Assembly: GCA_009783295.1 (NCBI GenBank)
Contig: WRHK01000026.1
Location: 1 to 49,846 of the forward strand
DNA from: Promicromonosporaceae bacterium
GTDB lineage: Bacteria > Actinomycetota > Actinomycetes > Actinomycetales > Cellulomonadaceae
Direction: 5' to 3'
Length of the DNA: 49,846 nt
The stretch's first letter is position 1, and every line of letters begins with the position of its first letter. The notes below the pieces were generated by a model. It saw only the letters and a list, made by a program, of their open reading frames with translations. It had not been told where the DNA came from and ran no database searches. Below are positions 41,301-48,764 of this stretch, piece by piece. The translations under genes were made by a program, and so were the position numbers.

Positions 41301-42171
41301 GTGCGAGATGATCCTGTCGCTGTCGGGCACCACGAACGGTGCGGTGGCGGTGCAGGGCTTCGAGGACCTGGAGAAGCGCACGGGCCGGCAGCTGGCCGAC
41401 CTGGCGCGGGACGAGGCGGGCAAGCGGATCAGCTTCGCGGACGTGCAGGCCCGCCCGACGGCCGTGATCACGTCCCCGGAGTGGTCGGGGTCGGAGCACG
41501 GCGGGCGCCGGTACACGGCGTTCGCGATCAACGTGGAGCGGCTCAAGCCGTGGCACACGCTGACGGGCCGCCAGCACTTCTACCTCGACCACGACTGGAT
41601 GCTGGAGCTGGGCGAGGGCCTGCCGGTGTTCCGCCCGCCGCTGGACATGCACCGCATGTTCGGCGACTCCCCGCGGCTCACCAAGGACGACCCGGGGTCG
41701 GTGCCGGAGCAGCAGGTGGCGGTGCGCTACCTGACCCCGCACTCCAAGTGGTCGATCCACTCCGAGTACCAGGACAACCTGTTCATGCTGTCGCTGAGCC
41801 GCGGCGGCCCCAACATCTGGATGAGCCCGCAGGACGCGGAGCGCATCGGGGTCGAGGACAACGAGTGGGTGGAGGCGGTCAACCGCAACGGCGTCGTCGT
41901 CGCGCGTGCCGTCGTCTCCCACCGCATGCCGTCCGGCACGGTCTACATGCACCACGCCACCGACCGCACCGTCGACGTCCCCCTCGCGGAGACGAGCGGC
42001 CAGCGTGGCGGCATCCACAACTCGCTCACGCGGATCCTGCTCAAGCCGACGCACCTGGCGGGCGGGTACGCGCAGCTGACCTACGCGTTCAACTACCTGG
42101 GCCCCACGGGCAACCAGCGCGACGAGGTCACGGTCATCCGCCGTCGTTCCCAGGAGGTGCGGTACCAGTGA
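38383..42171 (+). CDS. narG: Respiratory nitrate reductase alpha subunit
   Basis: This 1262-residue Mo-bisMGD subunit reduces nitrate during anaerobic respiration. The N-terminal [4Fe-4S] site has H69, C73, C77 (THGVNCTGSC) and C112 (RGCPRG), the NarG His-Cys3 pattern. Asp263 in ADWWNSS is at the position of the Mo-ligating Asp (Asp222 in E. coli). GSNVPVTRTPDAHF and GAGTNHWFHSD are further conserved regions. GGAGG lies before ATG 38383. There is no standard Tat signal, as expected for a cytoplasm-facing NarG. The stop overlaps narH (GTGA). Confidence 0.97.
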   Translation: MVQPTTAPRPQAGATAGDSVQDALLRLGRHLRPGEVSTDLRQLFLQGGRQGDAFYRDRWSHDKVVRSTHGVNCTGSCSWKVYVKDGIITWETQQTDYPSVGPDSPEYEPRGCPRGAAFSWYTYSPTRVRYPYVRGVLLEAYRAAKAAHGGDPVAAWAALTADPEVSRRYKAARGKGGLVRATWDEVTELVSAAQVHTVKQYGPDRIAGFSPIPAMSMVSHGVGARYMSLLGGSMLSFYDWYADLPVASPQVFGDQTDVPESADWWNSSYLMLWGSNVPVTRTPDAHFMAESRYRGTKVVVVSPDYSDATKFADAWLSPHPGTDGALAIAMGHVILKEFLTGERTARFVDYLRKYADAPFLVKLDDGPDGAHVPGKFLTAADLSEHAAEANAHFKTVLLDADGTPVVPNGTLGHRYGDADEGRWNLDLGDVVPALSVADVPAEAARSVAVALPRFDVVPTEGDGDAAHVGGAGVLTRGVPVREVGGHLVTTVFDLLLAQYGVDRPELALPGEWPQGYDDADAPGTPAWQEEITGVAAGAAVRIGREFAQNALDSGGRSMIIMGAGTNHWFHSDTIYRTFLVLTTITGCQGVNGGGWAHYVGQEKLRPITGWTQYASALDWSRPPRQMIGTAFWYLATDQWRYDGLPASTLSSPLGKGLFEGRTTADTLVESAQRGWMPSYPTFDRNPLDIVDEARAAGKEPSEYVVEELRAGRLRFAAEDPDDPANFPRVLLVWRANILGSSGKGNEYFLKHLLGTDSAVLASESSPDRRPQTIAWHEEAPRGKLDLLVTADFRMTSTTLYSDVVLPAATWYEKHDLSTTDMHPFVHSFNPAIAPPWQTRTDFATFHTLAAKFSELAATHLGVREDLVATALAHDTADELALPHGTLTDSGAPMAERELVPGVTMPRMVVVQRDYPALAARLGALGPLTASAGMVTKGTKYSPAAEVEKLASRLGLVQSGPAAGRPRLDRDIAVCEMILSLSGTTNGAVAVQGFEDLEKRTGRQLADLARDEAGKRISFADVQARPTAVITSPEWSGSEHGGRRYTAFAINVERLKPWHTLTGRQHFYLDHDWMLELGEGLPVFRPPLDMHRMFGDSPRLTKDDPGSVPEQQVAVRYLTPHSKWSIHSEYQDNLFMLSLSRGGPNIWMSPQDAERIGVEDNEWVEAVNRNGVVVARAVVSHRMPSGTVYMHHATDRTVDVPLAETSGQRGGIHNSLTRILLKPTHLAGGYAQLTYAFNYLGPTGNQRDEVTVIRRRSQEVRYQ

Positions 42172-43862
42172 AGGTCATGGCCCAGATGTCGATGGTGATG
42201 AACCTCGACAAGTGCATCGGCTGTCACACGTGCTCGGTGACCTGCAAGCAGGCGTGGACGAACCGCACGGGCATGGAGTACGTGTGGTTCAACAACGTCG
42301 AGACCCGCCCGGGGCTCGGCTACCCCCGCACCTACCAGGACCAGGACCGCTGGAAGGGCGGCTGGAAGCTGAAGAAGAACGGCCGGCTGACGCTGCGCGC
42401 CGGCGGGCGGTGGCGCAAGCTCGCCACGATCTTCTCCAACCCCCTGATGCCGTCCATCCAGGACTACTACGAGCCCTGGACGTACGAGTACGACATGCTG
42501 CTCAACGCCCCGCAGGGCCAGCACACCCCGGTGGCCAAGCCGAAGTCGCTGCTCACGGGCGACGACATGGCCATCACGTGGTCGGCCAACTGGGACGACG
42601 ACCTGGGCGGGTCCACCAAGACGATGCAGCAGGACCCGGTGCTGCAGCACATGAGCGAGCACGTGGCCACGGAGCTCGAGAAGACGTTCATGTTCTACCT
42701 GCCGCGCATCTGCGAGCACTGCCTCAACCCGGCATGCGTCGCCTCGTGCCCCTCGGGCGCGATGTACAAGCGCGCGGAGGACGGCATCGTGCTCGTGGAC
42801 CAGGACCGCTGCCGCGGCTGGCGCATGTGCGTGACGGGCTGCCCGTACAAGAAGGTCTACTTCAACCACAAGACCGGCAAGGCCGAGAAGTGCACGCTGT
42901 GCTACCCCCGCATCGAGGTGGGCCTGCCCACGGTGTGCTCGGAGACGTGCGTGGGCCGCCTGCGCTACCTGGGCCTGGTGCTGTACGACGCCGACCGCGT
43001 GGGCACGGCCGCGGCGACGGAGTCGGAGACCGACCTGTACGCGGCGCAGCGCTCGATCCTGCTCGACCCGCACGACCCGCAGGTGGTGGCGCAGGCCCGC
43101 CGCGACGGCATCCCCGAGGACTGGATCGCCGCCGCGCAGGCCTCGCCGATCTGGAAGCTCATCAGCGAGTACGAGGTGGCGCTCCCCCTGCACCCCGAGT
43201 ACCGCACGCTCCCGATGGTCTGGTACATCCCGCCGTTGTCGCCCGTGGTCGACGTCGTGGCGTCGTCGGGCAACGACGGCGAGGACGGCCGCACGCTCTT
43301 CGCGGCGATCAGCCAGCTGCGCATCCCGCTGGAGTACCTGGCCGGCCTGTTCACGGCCGGCGACACGGGCCCCGTCGAGAAGGTGCTGCGCCGCCTGGCC
43401 GCCATGCGCGCCTCGATGCGCGAGGTCAACCTGGGCAACGAGCTGCCGGAGGAGGTCGCGGCCGCGGTCGGCATGACCGGCCAGCAGGTGCGCGACATGT
43501 ACCGGCTGCTCGCCATCGCCAAGTACGAGGAGCGGTACGTGATCCCGGCCGCCCACACGGAGGTCGCGGCCGACCTCGAGGAGATGGCCTGCTCCCTCGA
43601 CTTCGAGGGCGGGCCCGGCATGGGTGGCGGCGGGCCGTTCGGCTCGACGTCCGGCGTGCCGACGCCGGTCGCCGTGGAGAACTTCCACGCCCTGGCCGCC
43701 CGGCAGACGGCCGACCGGCCCTCGACCCCCGGGCGCGTCAACCTGCTCAACTGGGACGGCAACGGCAACCCCGACGGGCTGTTCCCCCCGCACACGGACG
43801 GTGCGGCCGAGCACGCCGAGCCGTCCGACGACGCCGGCCCGCAGGAAGGCGGCCCCCGATGA
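42168..43862 (+). CDS. narH: Respiratory nitrate reductase beta subunit
   Basis: This 564-residue iron-sulfur subunit carries electrons from NarI to NarG. Cluster motifs are C16, C19, C22, C26 (CIGCHTCSVTC), CEHCLNPACVASCP, CRGWRMCVTGCP, where Trp replaces one Cys and so marks the [3Fe-4S] cluster, and CTLCYPRIE. All are present. A Gly-rich C-terminal tail (GMGGGGPFGS) precedes an actinobacterial-type extension with NLLNWDGNG. GTG 42168 overlaps the narG stop. Confidence 0.97.
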   Translation: MKVMAQMSMVMNLDKCIGCHTCSVTCKQAWTNRTGMEYVWFNNVETRPGLGYPRTYQDQDRWKGGWKLKKNGRLTLRAGGRWRKLATIFSNPLMPSIQDYYEPWTYEYDMLLNAPQGQHTPVAKPKSLLTGDDMAITWSANWDDDLGGSTKTMQQDPVLQHMSEHVATELEKTFMFYLPRICEHCLNPACVASCPSGAMYKRAEDGIVLVDQDRCRGWRMCVTGCPYKKVYFNHKTGKAEKCTLCYPRIEVGLPTVCSETCVGRLRYLGLVLYDADRVGTAAATESETDLYAAQRSILLDPHDPQVVAQARRDGIPEDWIAAAQASPIWKLISEYEVALPLHPEYRTLPMVWYIPPLSPVVDVVASSGNDGEDGRTLFAAISQLRIPLEYLAGLFTAGDTGPVEKVLRRLAAMRASMREVNLGNELPEEVAAAVGMTGQQVRDMYRLLAIAKYEERYVIPAAHTEVAADLEEMACSLDFEGGPGMGGGGPFGSTSGVPTPVAVENFHALAARQTADRPSTPGRVNLLNWDGNGNPDGLFPPHTDGAAEHAEPSDDAGPQEGGPR

Positions 43863-44566
43863 TGACGTCCCTGCCCAGCCCCGGCGTCCGCGGCCGGCTG
43901 CTGGACCCGCTCACCCCGGTGCACCTGGGCGACGCCGACCGCCGCGTCGCCCACATGGCGGCGGCGCTGCTGCTCACCTACCCCGACGACGCCGTCCAGG
44001 CCGCCGCCGGGACGGTGCGGGCCGCCGTCGCCGGCCTGCCGGCGCCCGTGCGCGAGCGGCTCGAGCCGGTGGCCGCCGCCATCGACGACGCCGACGAGGA
44101 GGGCCTGCGGGCCATCCAGGCCGACTACGTCGCCACGTTCGACCTCAAGCGCCGCTGCGCCCTGTACCTGACGTACTACGCCACCGGGGACACCCGGCGG
44201 CGCGGGCACGCGCTGGTGCGGTTCGTCGAGGCGTACCGCGCCGCGGGCTTCGAGGTGACGGCCGACGAGCTGCCCGACTACCTGCCCACCGCGCTCGAGC
44301 TGTCCGCCCAGGCGCAGGGCGAGGGCGCCCAGGTCGCCGCCGCCCTGCTGGCCGCGCACCGCGAGGGCATCGAGGTGCTCCGCTCCGCGCTGGCCCACCT
44401 GCGCTCCCCGTGGACCGCCGTCGTCGAGGCCGTGTGCCTCACGCTCGGCCCCGTCGACGAGCGCACCACCGAACGCATCGCCGAGCTCATCGTGACCGGG
44501 CCGCCCGCCGAGCTGGTGGGGCTGGCCGGGTACGGGTCGACCCAGGGAGATCTGCCGTGGACGTGA
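43859..44566 (+). CDS. narJ: Nitrate reductase molybdenum cofactor assembly chaperone
   Basis: This 235-residue helical protein of the NarJ/TorD/DmsD type has ADYVATFDLKRRCALYLTYYATGDTRRRG-type text (about residues 90-118) and DELPDYLPTALEL (about 136-148), both family hallmarks. NarJ holds NarG until cofactor and clusters are inserted. ATG 43859 overlaps the narH stop; ATG 43862 is an adjacent alternative. The end overlaps narI by ten bases. Confidence 0.95.
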   Translation: MMTSLPSPGVRGRLLDPLTPVHLGDADRRVAHMAAALLLTYPDDAVQAAAGTVRAAVAGLPAPVRERLEPVAAAIDDADEEGLRAIQADYVATFDLKRRCALYLTYYATGDTRRRGHALVRFVEAYRAAGFEVTADELPDYLPTALELSAQAQGEGAQVAAALLAAHREGIEVLRSALAHLRSPWTAVVEAVCLTLGPVDERTTERIAELIVTGPPAELVGLAGYGSTQGDLPWT

Positions 44567-45297
44567 ACGTGGGACAGATCCTGCTGTGGGGCGCGCTGCC
44601 CTACGTGTCCTTCGCCGTGTTCGTCGTCGGGCTGGTGTGGCGGTACCGGTACGACAAGTTCGGCTGGACCACCCGCTCCAGCGAGCTGTACGAGCGGCGC
44701 CTGCTGCGGCTCGGCTCGCCGCTGTTCCACTTCGGCCTGCTGTTCGTGTTCCTCGGGCACGTGGCCGGCCTGGTCATCCCCAAGTCGTGGACGCGGGCGG
44801 TCGGCATCTCCCAGGAGGCCTACCACCTCGGGGCCACGTACATCGGCTCGCTCGCCGCGCTCGCGCTGGTCGCCGGGCTGGTGATCCTGATCTACCGCCG
44901 CCGCACCACCGGCGCGGTGTTCAAGGCCACCACCCGCAACGACAAGACGATGTACGTGTTCCTCGCCGCCGTCATCCTCGCCGGCACGTACGCCACCGTG
45001 CGCACGCAGCTGTTGGGCGGGCACGGCGGGTACGACTACCGCGAGACCATCTCGCCCTGGTTCCGGTCCCTGTGGGTGCTGCACCCGCGCGTGGAGCTCA
45101 TGACGAGCATCCCCGCCGCGTTCGCCGTCCACATCGTCCTCGCCTCCCTGCTCTTCTGCCTGTGGCCGTTCACGCGGCTCGTGCACGCCTTCTCCGCACC
45201 GGTCACCTACCCGCTGCGGCCCTACGTCGTCTACCGCTCGCGCGACGAGCGCCTCGGATCACGCGCCCCCCGGCGCGGATGGGAACGAACCAAGTGA
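44557..45297 (+). CDS. narI: Respiratory nitrate reductase gamma subunit (cytochrome b)
   Basis: This 246-residue membrane subunit has five helices and oxidises the quinol pool. Heme b ligands H58 and H68 (LFHFGLLFVFLGH) and H192 and H210 (VHIVLASLLF ... RLVH) are spaced exactly as in E. coli NarI (10 and 18 apart). GTG 44557 has GGGAGA six bases upstream. The stop overlaps the GTG of the following transporter gene. Confidence 0.96.
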   Translation: MDVNVGQILLWGALPYVSFAVFVVGLVWRYRYDKFGWTTRSSELYERRLLRLGSPLFHFGLLFVFLGHVAGLVIPKSWTRAVGISQEAYHLGATYIGSLAALALVAGLVILIYRRRTTGAVFKATTRNDKTMYVFLAAVILAGTYATVRTQLLGGHGGYDYRETISPWFRSLWVLHPRVELMTSIPAAFAVHIVLASLLFCLWPFTRLVHAFSAPVTYPLRPYVVYRSRDERLGSRAPRRGWERTK

Positions 45298-46511
45298 GCA
45301 ACACCTCCATCACCACGCCGAGCACCACCACGGCGCGGCACACCCGTCCCGGCGCCCAGCTCGCGCTCGCGGCCGTCGGGTTCGGCGTCAACTTCTGGGC
45401 CTGGGCGCTGCTCAGCCCGCTCGGCAAGTCGTACGGCGCGCAGCTGCACCTGACCTCGTTCCAGGTGTCGTTCCTCGTCGCGATCCCCGTGGTCGTCGGG
45501 TCGCTCGGGCGCGTCCTGGTCGGGTCGATGACCGACCGGATCGGCGCGCGCATCATGTTCCCCCTGGTCAGCGCGCTGACCATCATCCCCGTCCTGTTCA
45601 TCGGGCTCGTGGCCCACAGCTACCTGATGCTCGAGCTCGGCGGGTTCGTGCTCGGCCTGGGCGGCACCGCGTTCGCCGTCGGCGTGCCGCACGTCAACCA
45701 GTGGTTCGCCCCGGAGCGGCGCGGCACCGCGCTCGGCATCTTCGGCCTCGGCATGGGCGGCACCGCCATCTCCGCGTTCACCACCGTGCGCATCCGCGAC
45801 GCGTGGGGCGACGACGCGCCGTTCATCCTCGTGTCCGTCGTGCTGGCCGTGTACGCCGTCGTCGCGTGGCTGCTGCTGCGCGAGGCGCCCGGCACCCAGC
45901 ACGCCCCGGCGGGCGGCCTCTGGGCGCGCACGTGGTCCACCTTCAAGATGCCCGTCACCCTGCAGCTGTCCTGGCTGTACGCCATCGGGTTCGGCGGGTT
46001 CGTGGCCTTCAGCGTGTACCTGCCCACGTTCCTCGCCAACGCCTACGGGCTGACCCAGAACGACGCCGCGCTGCGCACCGCCGGGTTCGTGGTGCTGGCC
46101 GTGCTCATGCGCCCCGTGGGCGGCACGCTCAGCGACCGCGTCGGCGGCATCAAGGTGTCCGTCGTCGCGTTCTCGGTCGTCACGGTGCTCGCCGCCGTCG
46201 TCGCGTTCCAGCCGCCGCTCATGCCCGTGGGGACCATCGCGTTCCTGGGCCTGGCCGCCGCGCTGGGCGCCTCCTCCGGCGCGACGTTCGCCCTCGTGGC
46301 CCCCGCCGCCCCCGCCGACAAGGTGGGCGCCGTGACGGGCATCGTCGGCGCCGCCGGCGGCCTCGGCGGGTTCATCCCGCCGCTCATCCTGGGCGCCGTC
46401 TACCAGGCCCACGGCACATACGGGCTCGGGTTCGCGCTGCTGGCCGCGACCGCCCTGCTCACGCTGCTGTTCACCCTCGGGCCGGTGCGCCGGTCGGCGT
46501 CGAGGGCGTGA
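45294..46511 (+). CDS. narK: NarK2-like nitrate/nitrite MFS transporter
   Basis: This 405-residue, 12-helix MFS protein is related to the NarK transporter of nar operons in actinobacteria. It has RVLVGSMTDRIGAR, GLGGTAFAVGVPHVNQWF, RRGTALGIFGLGMGGTAIS and SDRVGGIKVS. The classical NarK GGGNF motif of the transporter at 33929 is replaced, so the two are distinct types, perhaps importer versus nitrate/nitrite antiporter. GTG 45294 overlaps the narI stop in the same way as the other operon genes; ATG 45279 is possible. It is the last gene of narGHJIK. Confidence 0.9.
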   Translation: MSNTSITTPSTTTARHTRPGAQLALAAVGFGVNFWAWALLSPLGKSYGAQLHLTSFQVSFLVAIPVVVGSLGRVLVGSMTDRIGARIMFPLVSALTIIPVLFIGLVAHSYLMLELGGFVLGLGGTAFAVGVPHVNQWFAPERRGTALGIFGLGMGGTAISAFTTVRIRDAWGDDAPFILVSVVLAVYAVVAWLLLREAPGTQHAPAGGLWARTWSTFKMPVTLQLSWLYAIGFGGFVAFSVYLPTFLANAYGLTQNDAALRTAGFVVLAVLMRPVGGTLSDRVGGIKVSVVAFSVVTVLAAVVAFQPPLMPVGTIAFLGLAAALGASSGATFALVAPAAPADKVGAVTGIVGAAGGLGGFIPPLILGAVYQAHGTYGLGFALLAATALLTLLFTLGPVRRSASRA

Positions 46512-46550
46512 CACCGACGCAGCCTCACAGCGCGGCCGGCGTCGTCGAGA

Positions 46551-46567
46551 GGCGGGGGTTTCCCGCC
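46551..46567 (+). other. Short hairpin after narK
   Basis: GGCGGG (46551-46556) and CCCGCC (46562-46567) pair around GGTTT, 40 bp after the narK stop and just before the moeA-2 promoter. Without a T-run it is a weak terminator at best. Confidence 0.3.
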
Positions 46568-46583
46568 CGAGACACGGGCCAGC

Positions 46584-46589
46584 TAGCGT
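46584..46589 (+). promoter_or_regulatory. -10 box of moeA-2
   Basis: TAGCGT is followed by eight bases and ATG 46598. The transcript would start within a base or two of the start codon. No Shine-Dalgarno sequence is visible except a G-run. The moeA-2/mobA/moaA genes therefore seem separable from nar transcription. Confidence 0.4.
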
Positions 46590-46597
46590 CCGGGGGT

Positions 46598-47887
46598 ATG
46601 CAGCCCCTGCGGTCGGTCGCCGAGCACGTCGCGGCAGTCCTCGCGCGCACGGCCCCGCTCCCCGCGGTCCGGGTCGCGCTCGCGGAGGCCGCCGTGGAGG
46701 CGCCCGGGCTGGTGCTGGCCGCGGACGTCGCGGCGGCCACGCCGGTCCCCCCGTTCGACCACTCCGCGGTCGACGGCTACGCCACCGTGCTGCCCCCGGC
46801 CTGGGGGCAGGAGGTGCGCGTGGTGGGCGGCGTGGCCGCGGGCGGCGCGCCCGCCGGCGCGGTCGCGCCCGGCGAGGCCGTCCGGGTCATGACCGGCGCG
46901 CCCGTCCCGGCGGGGGCCGACGTCGTCGTGCCCGTCGAGCTGAGCTCCACCGGCCGGTTCGTGCCCGGGCAGGACGACGGGGCCACCACCGTGACCCTGC
47001 TCGACCCGCGCAAGCGCAACATCCGCCGCCGCGGGGAGGACGTCGCCGCCGGTGACGTGCTGGCCCGCGCCGGCTCGCTCGTCACCCCGGCGCTGGTCGC
47101 CGCGGCGGCTGCCGCCGGGGTGGCCGACCTGGCCGTCCACCGCCGCCCGCGCGTGGCCGTGATCTCGACGGGGTCGGAGCTCGCGCCCGCCGGGACGGTC
47201 CTGGGGCCCAGCGGGATCGTCGACTCCAACTCGCTCATGGTCGCCGCGATCGTGCGCGCCGCCGGCGGCGAGCCGCTGCGTCGTGGCGGCGTCCCGGACG
47301 ACGCCGCCACGCTGCGCGCCGCGCTCGACGCCCTCGCCGAGGACGCCGACCTGATCGTCACCACCGGCGGAGTCTCCGCCGGTGCGTGGGACGTGGTGCG
47401 GCAGGTGCTCACCGAGCCCGACGCCCGCCTGTCGGACGCCGACCTCACCGCCGTGGCGATGCGCCCGGGCCGCCCGCAGGCGCTGGCGCGCTGGCGCGGC
47501 GTCCCGTGGGTAGCCCTGCCGGGCACCCCGACAGCGGCGTTCGTCGGGACACATCTTTTTGTCCGCCCCGCGATCGCGGCGCTCCGCGGGCAGCCACGAG
47601 AAACCCTCACCCTCGACCTGAACCCCACCCTCACGTTCGGCTCCACCTTGAACGTTGTGGGACCCCCGGACTCCGGTCATGAGGGGTCGAGACCGGAGTC
47701 CCAGGGACCCACGACGGGCAGCGGGGGGCGGGTGCACGTCGTGCCCGTCACCCGGGACGGGCGGGTCGTGCCCGGCGGGAACCACTCGCTCCGCGCGCTC
47801 GTCGCCGCCGACGGGCTCGCTCTGCTGCCCCCTGGGGTCCGCGACGGCGACGCCGTGCCCGTCGTCCGGTGCGGGGGTGCGGCGTGA
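46598..47887 (+). CDS. moeA: Molybdopterin molybdenumtransferase, copy 2 (divergent)
   Basis: This 429-residue MoeA has FDHSAVDGYAT (about residues 49-59), VMTGAPVPAGADVVVPVE, ISTGSELAPAG, VTTGGVSAGAWDVVRQ and LPGTPTAAF, where Thr replaces the Asn of the usual PGNPVS loop. In the C-terminal domain about 18 residues (354-371), encoded by a 56-bp palindromic element, interrupt the strands between NVVG and RVHVVPV. It heads a group moeA-mobA-DUF6457-moaA. Two MoeA paralogues in one genome are common in actinobacteria; they may serve different enzymes or one may act on a variant cofactor. Confidence 0.9.
   Translation: MQPLRSVAEHVAAVLARTAPLPAVRVALAEAAVEAPGLVLAADVAAATPVPPFDHSAVDGYATVLPPAWGQEVRVVGGVAAGGAPAGAVAPGEAVRVMTGAPVPAGADVVVPVELSSTGRFVPGQDDGATTVTLLDPRKRNIRRRGEDVAAGDVLARAGSLVTPALVAAAAAAGVADLAVHRRPRVAVISTGSELAPAGTVLGPSGIVDSNSLMVAAIVRAAGGEPLRRGGVPDDAATLRAALDALAEDADLIVTTGGVSAGAWDVVRQVLTEPDARLSDADLTAVAMRPGRPQALARWRGVPWVALPGTPTAAFVGTHLFVRPAIAALRGQPRETLTLDLNPTLTFGSTLNVVGPPDSGHEGSRPESQGPTTGSGGRVHVVPVTRDGRVVPGGNHSLRALVAADGLALLPPGVRDGDAVPVVRCGGAA
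47657..47712. repeat. 56-bp palindromic element inside moeA-2
   Basis: Arms 47657-47678 and 47691-47712 are 22 bp each and match at 19 of 22 positions; the 12-base loop is 47679-47690. The element is in frame and encodes a polar loop (VGPPDSGHEGSRPESQGP). The inner 11 bp of each arm, GGACTCCGGTC and its complement, match perfectly. Confidence 0.75.
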
Positions 47888-48483
47888 CCGGGTTCGACGC
47901 GATCGTGCTCGCCGGCGGGCGGGCCTCGCGGCTCGGCGGCACGCCCAAGCCGGGCCTGGTGCTCGACGGCGCCACGCTGCTCGACCGCGCGCTCGACGCC
48001 GTGCAGGGCGCCGCCTCGGTCGTCGTCGTCGGGCCCGACGACCTGGACGCCCCCGGGGTGCTGCGTACGCGCGAGGCCCCGCCGTTCGGCGGCCCCGTGG
48101 CCGGCATCGACGCGGGCCTGCGCGCCCTCGACCGGGCGGGCGCGCCCGGCGTCGTCGTGCTGCTGGCCGTCGACGTGCCCGGCGCCTCCCCCGCCATCCC
48201 CCGCCTGCGGGCGGCCCTGGCCGACGACGGCGACGGCACCTGCCTGGTCCGCGACGGCCACCCGCAGTGGCTGGTCGCGGCGCTGCGCCGCCCCGCCCTC
48301 GCGGACGCGTTGCAGACGCTGCGAGCCGAGGCGGGTAGCGTGCATGATCAGCCGGTACGTCGCCTGGCCGCCCTGCTGCGGCTCACACTCGTGCCGGACG
48401 ACGACGGCGCCAGCGCCGACGTCGACACGTGGGACGACCTGGCCCGCCTCGAGGCCGCGAGAACGAAGGGGACGACGCCATGA
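47884..48483 (+). CDS. mobA: Molybdenum cofactor guanylyltransferase
   Basis: This 199-residue nucleotidyltransferase joins GMP to Mo-molybdopterin to give the guanine dinucleotide cofactor used by NarG and NasA. LAGGRASRLGGTPKPGLVLDG (about residues 8-28) holds the GTP-binding loop with Lys; PFGGPVAGIDAGL and LAVDVPGASP (Mg-binding Asp) follow. GTG 47884 overlaps the moeA stop. The length is typical. Confidence 0.9.
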   Translation: MTGFDAIVLAGGRASRLGGTPKPGLVLDGATLLDRALDAVQGAASVVVVGPDDLDAPGVLRTREAPPFGGPVAGIDAGLRALDRAGAPGVVVLLAVDVPGASPAIPRLRAALADDGDGTCLVRDGHPQWLVAALRRPALADALQTLRAEAGSVHDQPVRRLAALLRLTLVPDDDGASADVDTWDDLARLEAARTKGTTP

Positions 48484-48764
48484 ACGACCCGCAGACGCTG
48501 CTCGCCGGGTGGGTCTCCGCCCTCGAACGGGAGCTCGACCTGCCCGCCGGGACCGTGGACGTGCTCGCCGTGCTCGACCTGACCCGCGACGCCGCCCACC
48601 ACGTGGCCCGCCCCGCCGGCCCCGTCGCCGCCTACGCCGCCGGGTACGCCCGCGCACTGGCGGACGTCGCCGGGGGGACGCCCGCGGCCGGCGGCACCGC
48701 CGACGCGGTGGCACGCGCGGCCGAGCTGGCGCGCGGCTGGACGCCCGCCCCGGAGACCCCGTGA
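48480..48764 (+). CDS. DUF6457 domain protein
   Basis: This small 94-residue helical protein has DLTRDAAHHVARPAGPVAAYAAGYARAL (shown here only as a guide to the DUF6457 core, residues about 33-60). The domain is typical of short proteins next to mobA and moaA in actinobacteria. No biochemical role is known; conserved position suggests a part in cofactor synthesis. The start and stop overlap mobA and moaA by four bases. Confidence 0.75.
   Translation: MNDPQTLLAGWVSALERELDLPAGTVDVLAVLDLTRDAAHHVARPAGPVAAYAAGYARALADVAGGTPAAGGTADAVARAAELARGWTPAPETP

Noticed and set aside
46551-46567. Confident terminator of the nar operon
   Set aside because: The stem has only six pairs and no T-run follows; read-through into moeA-2 cannot be excluded.
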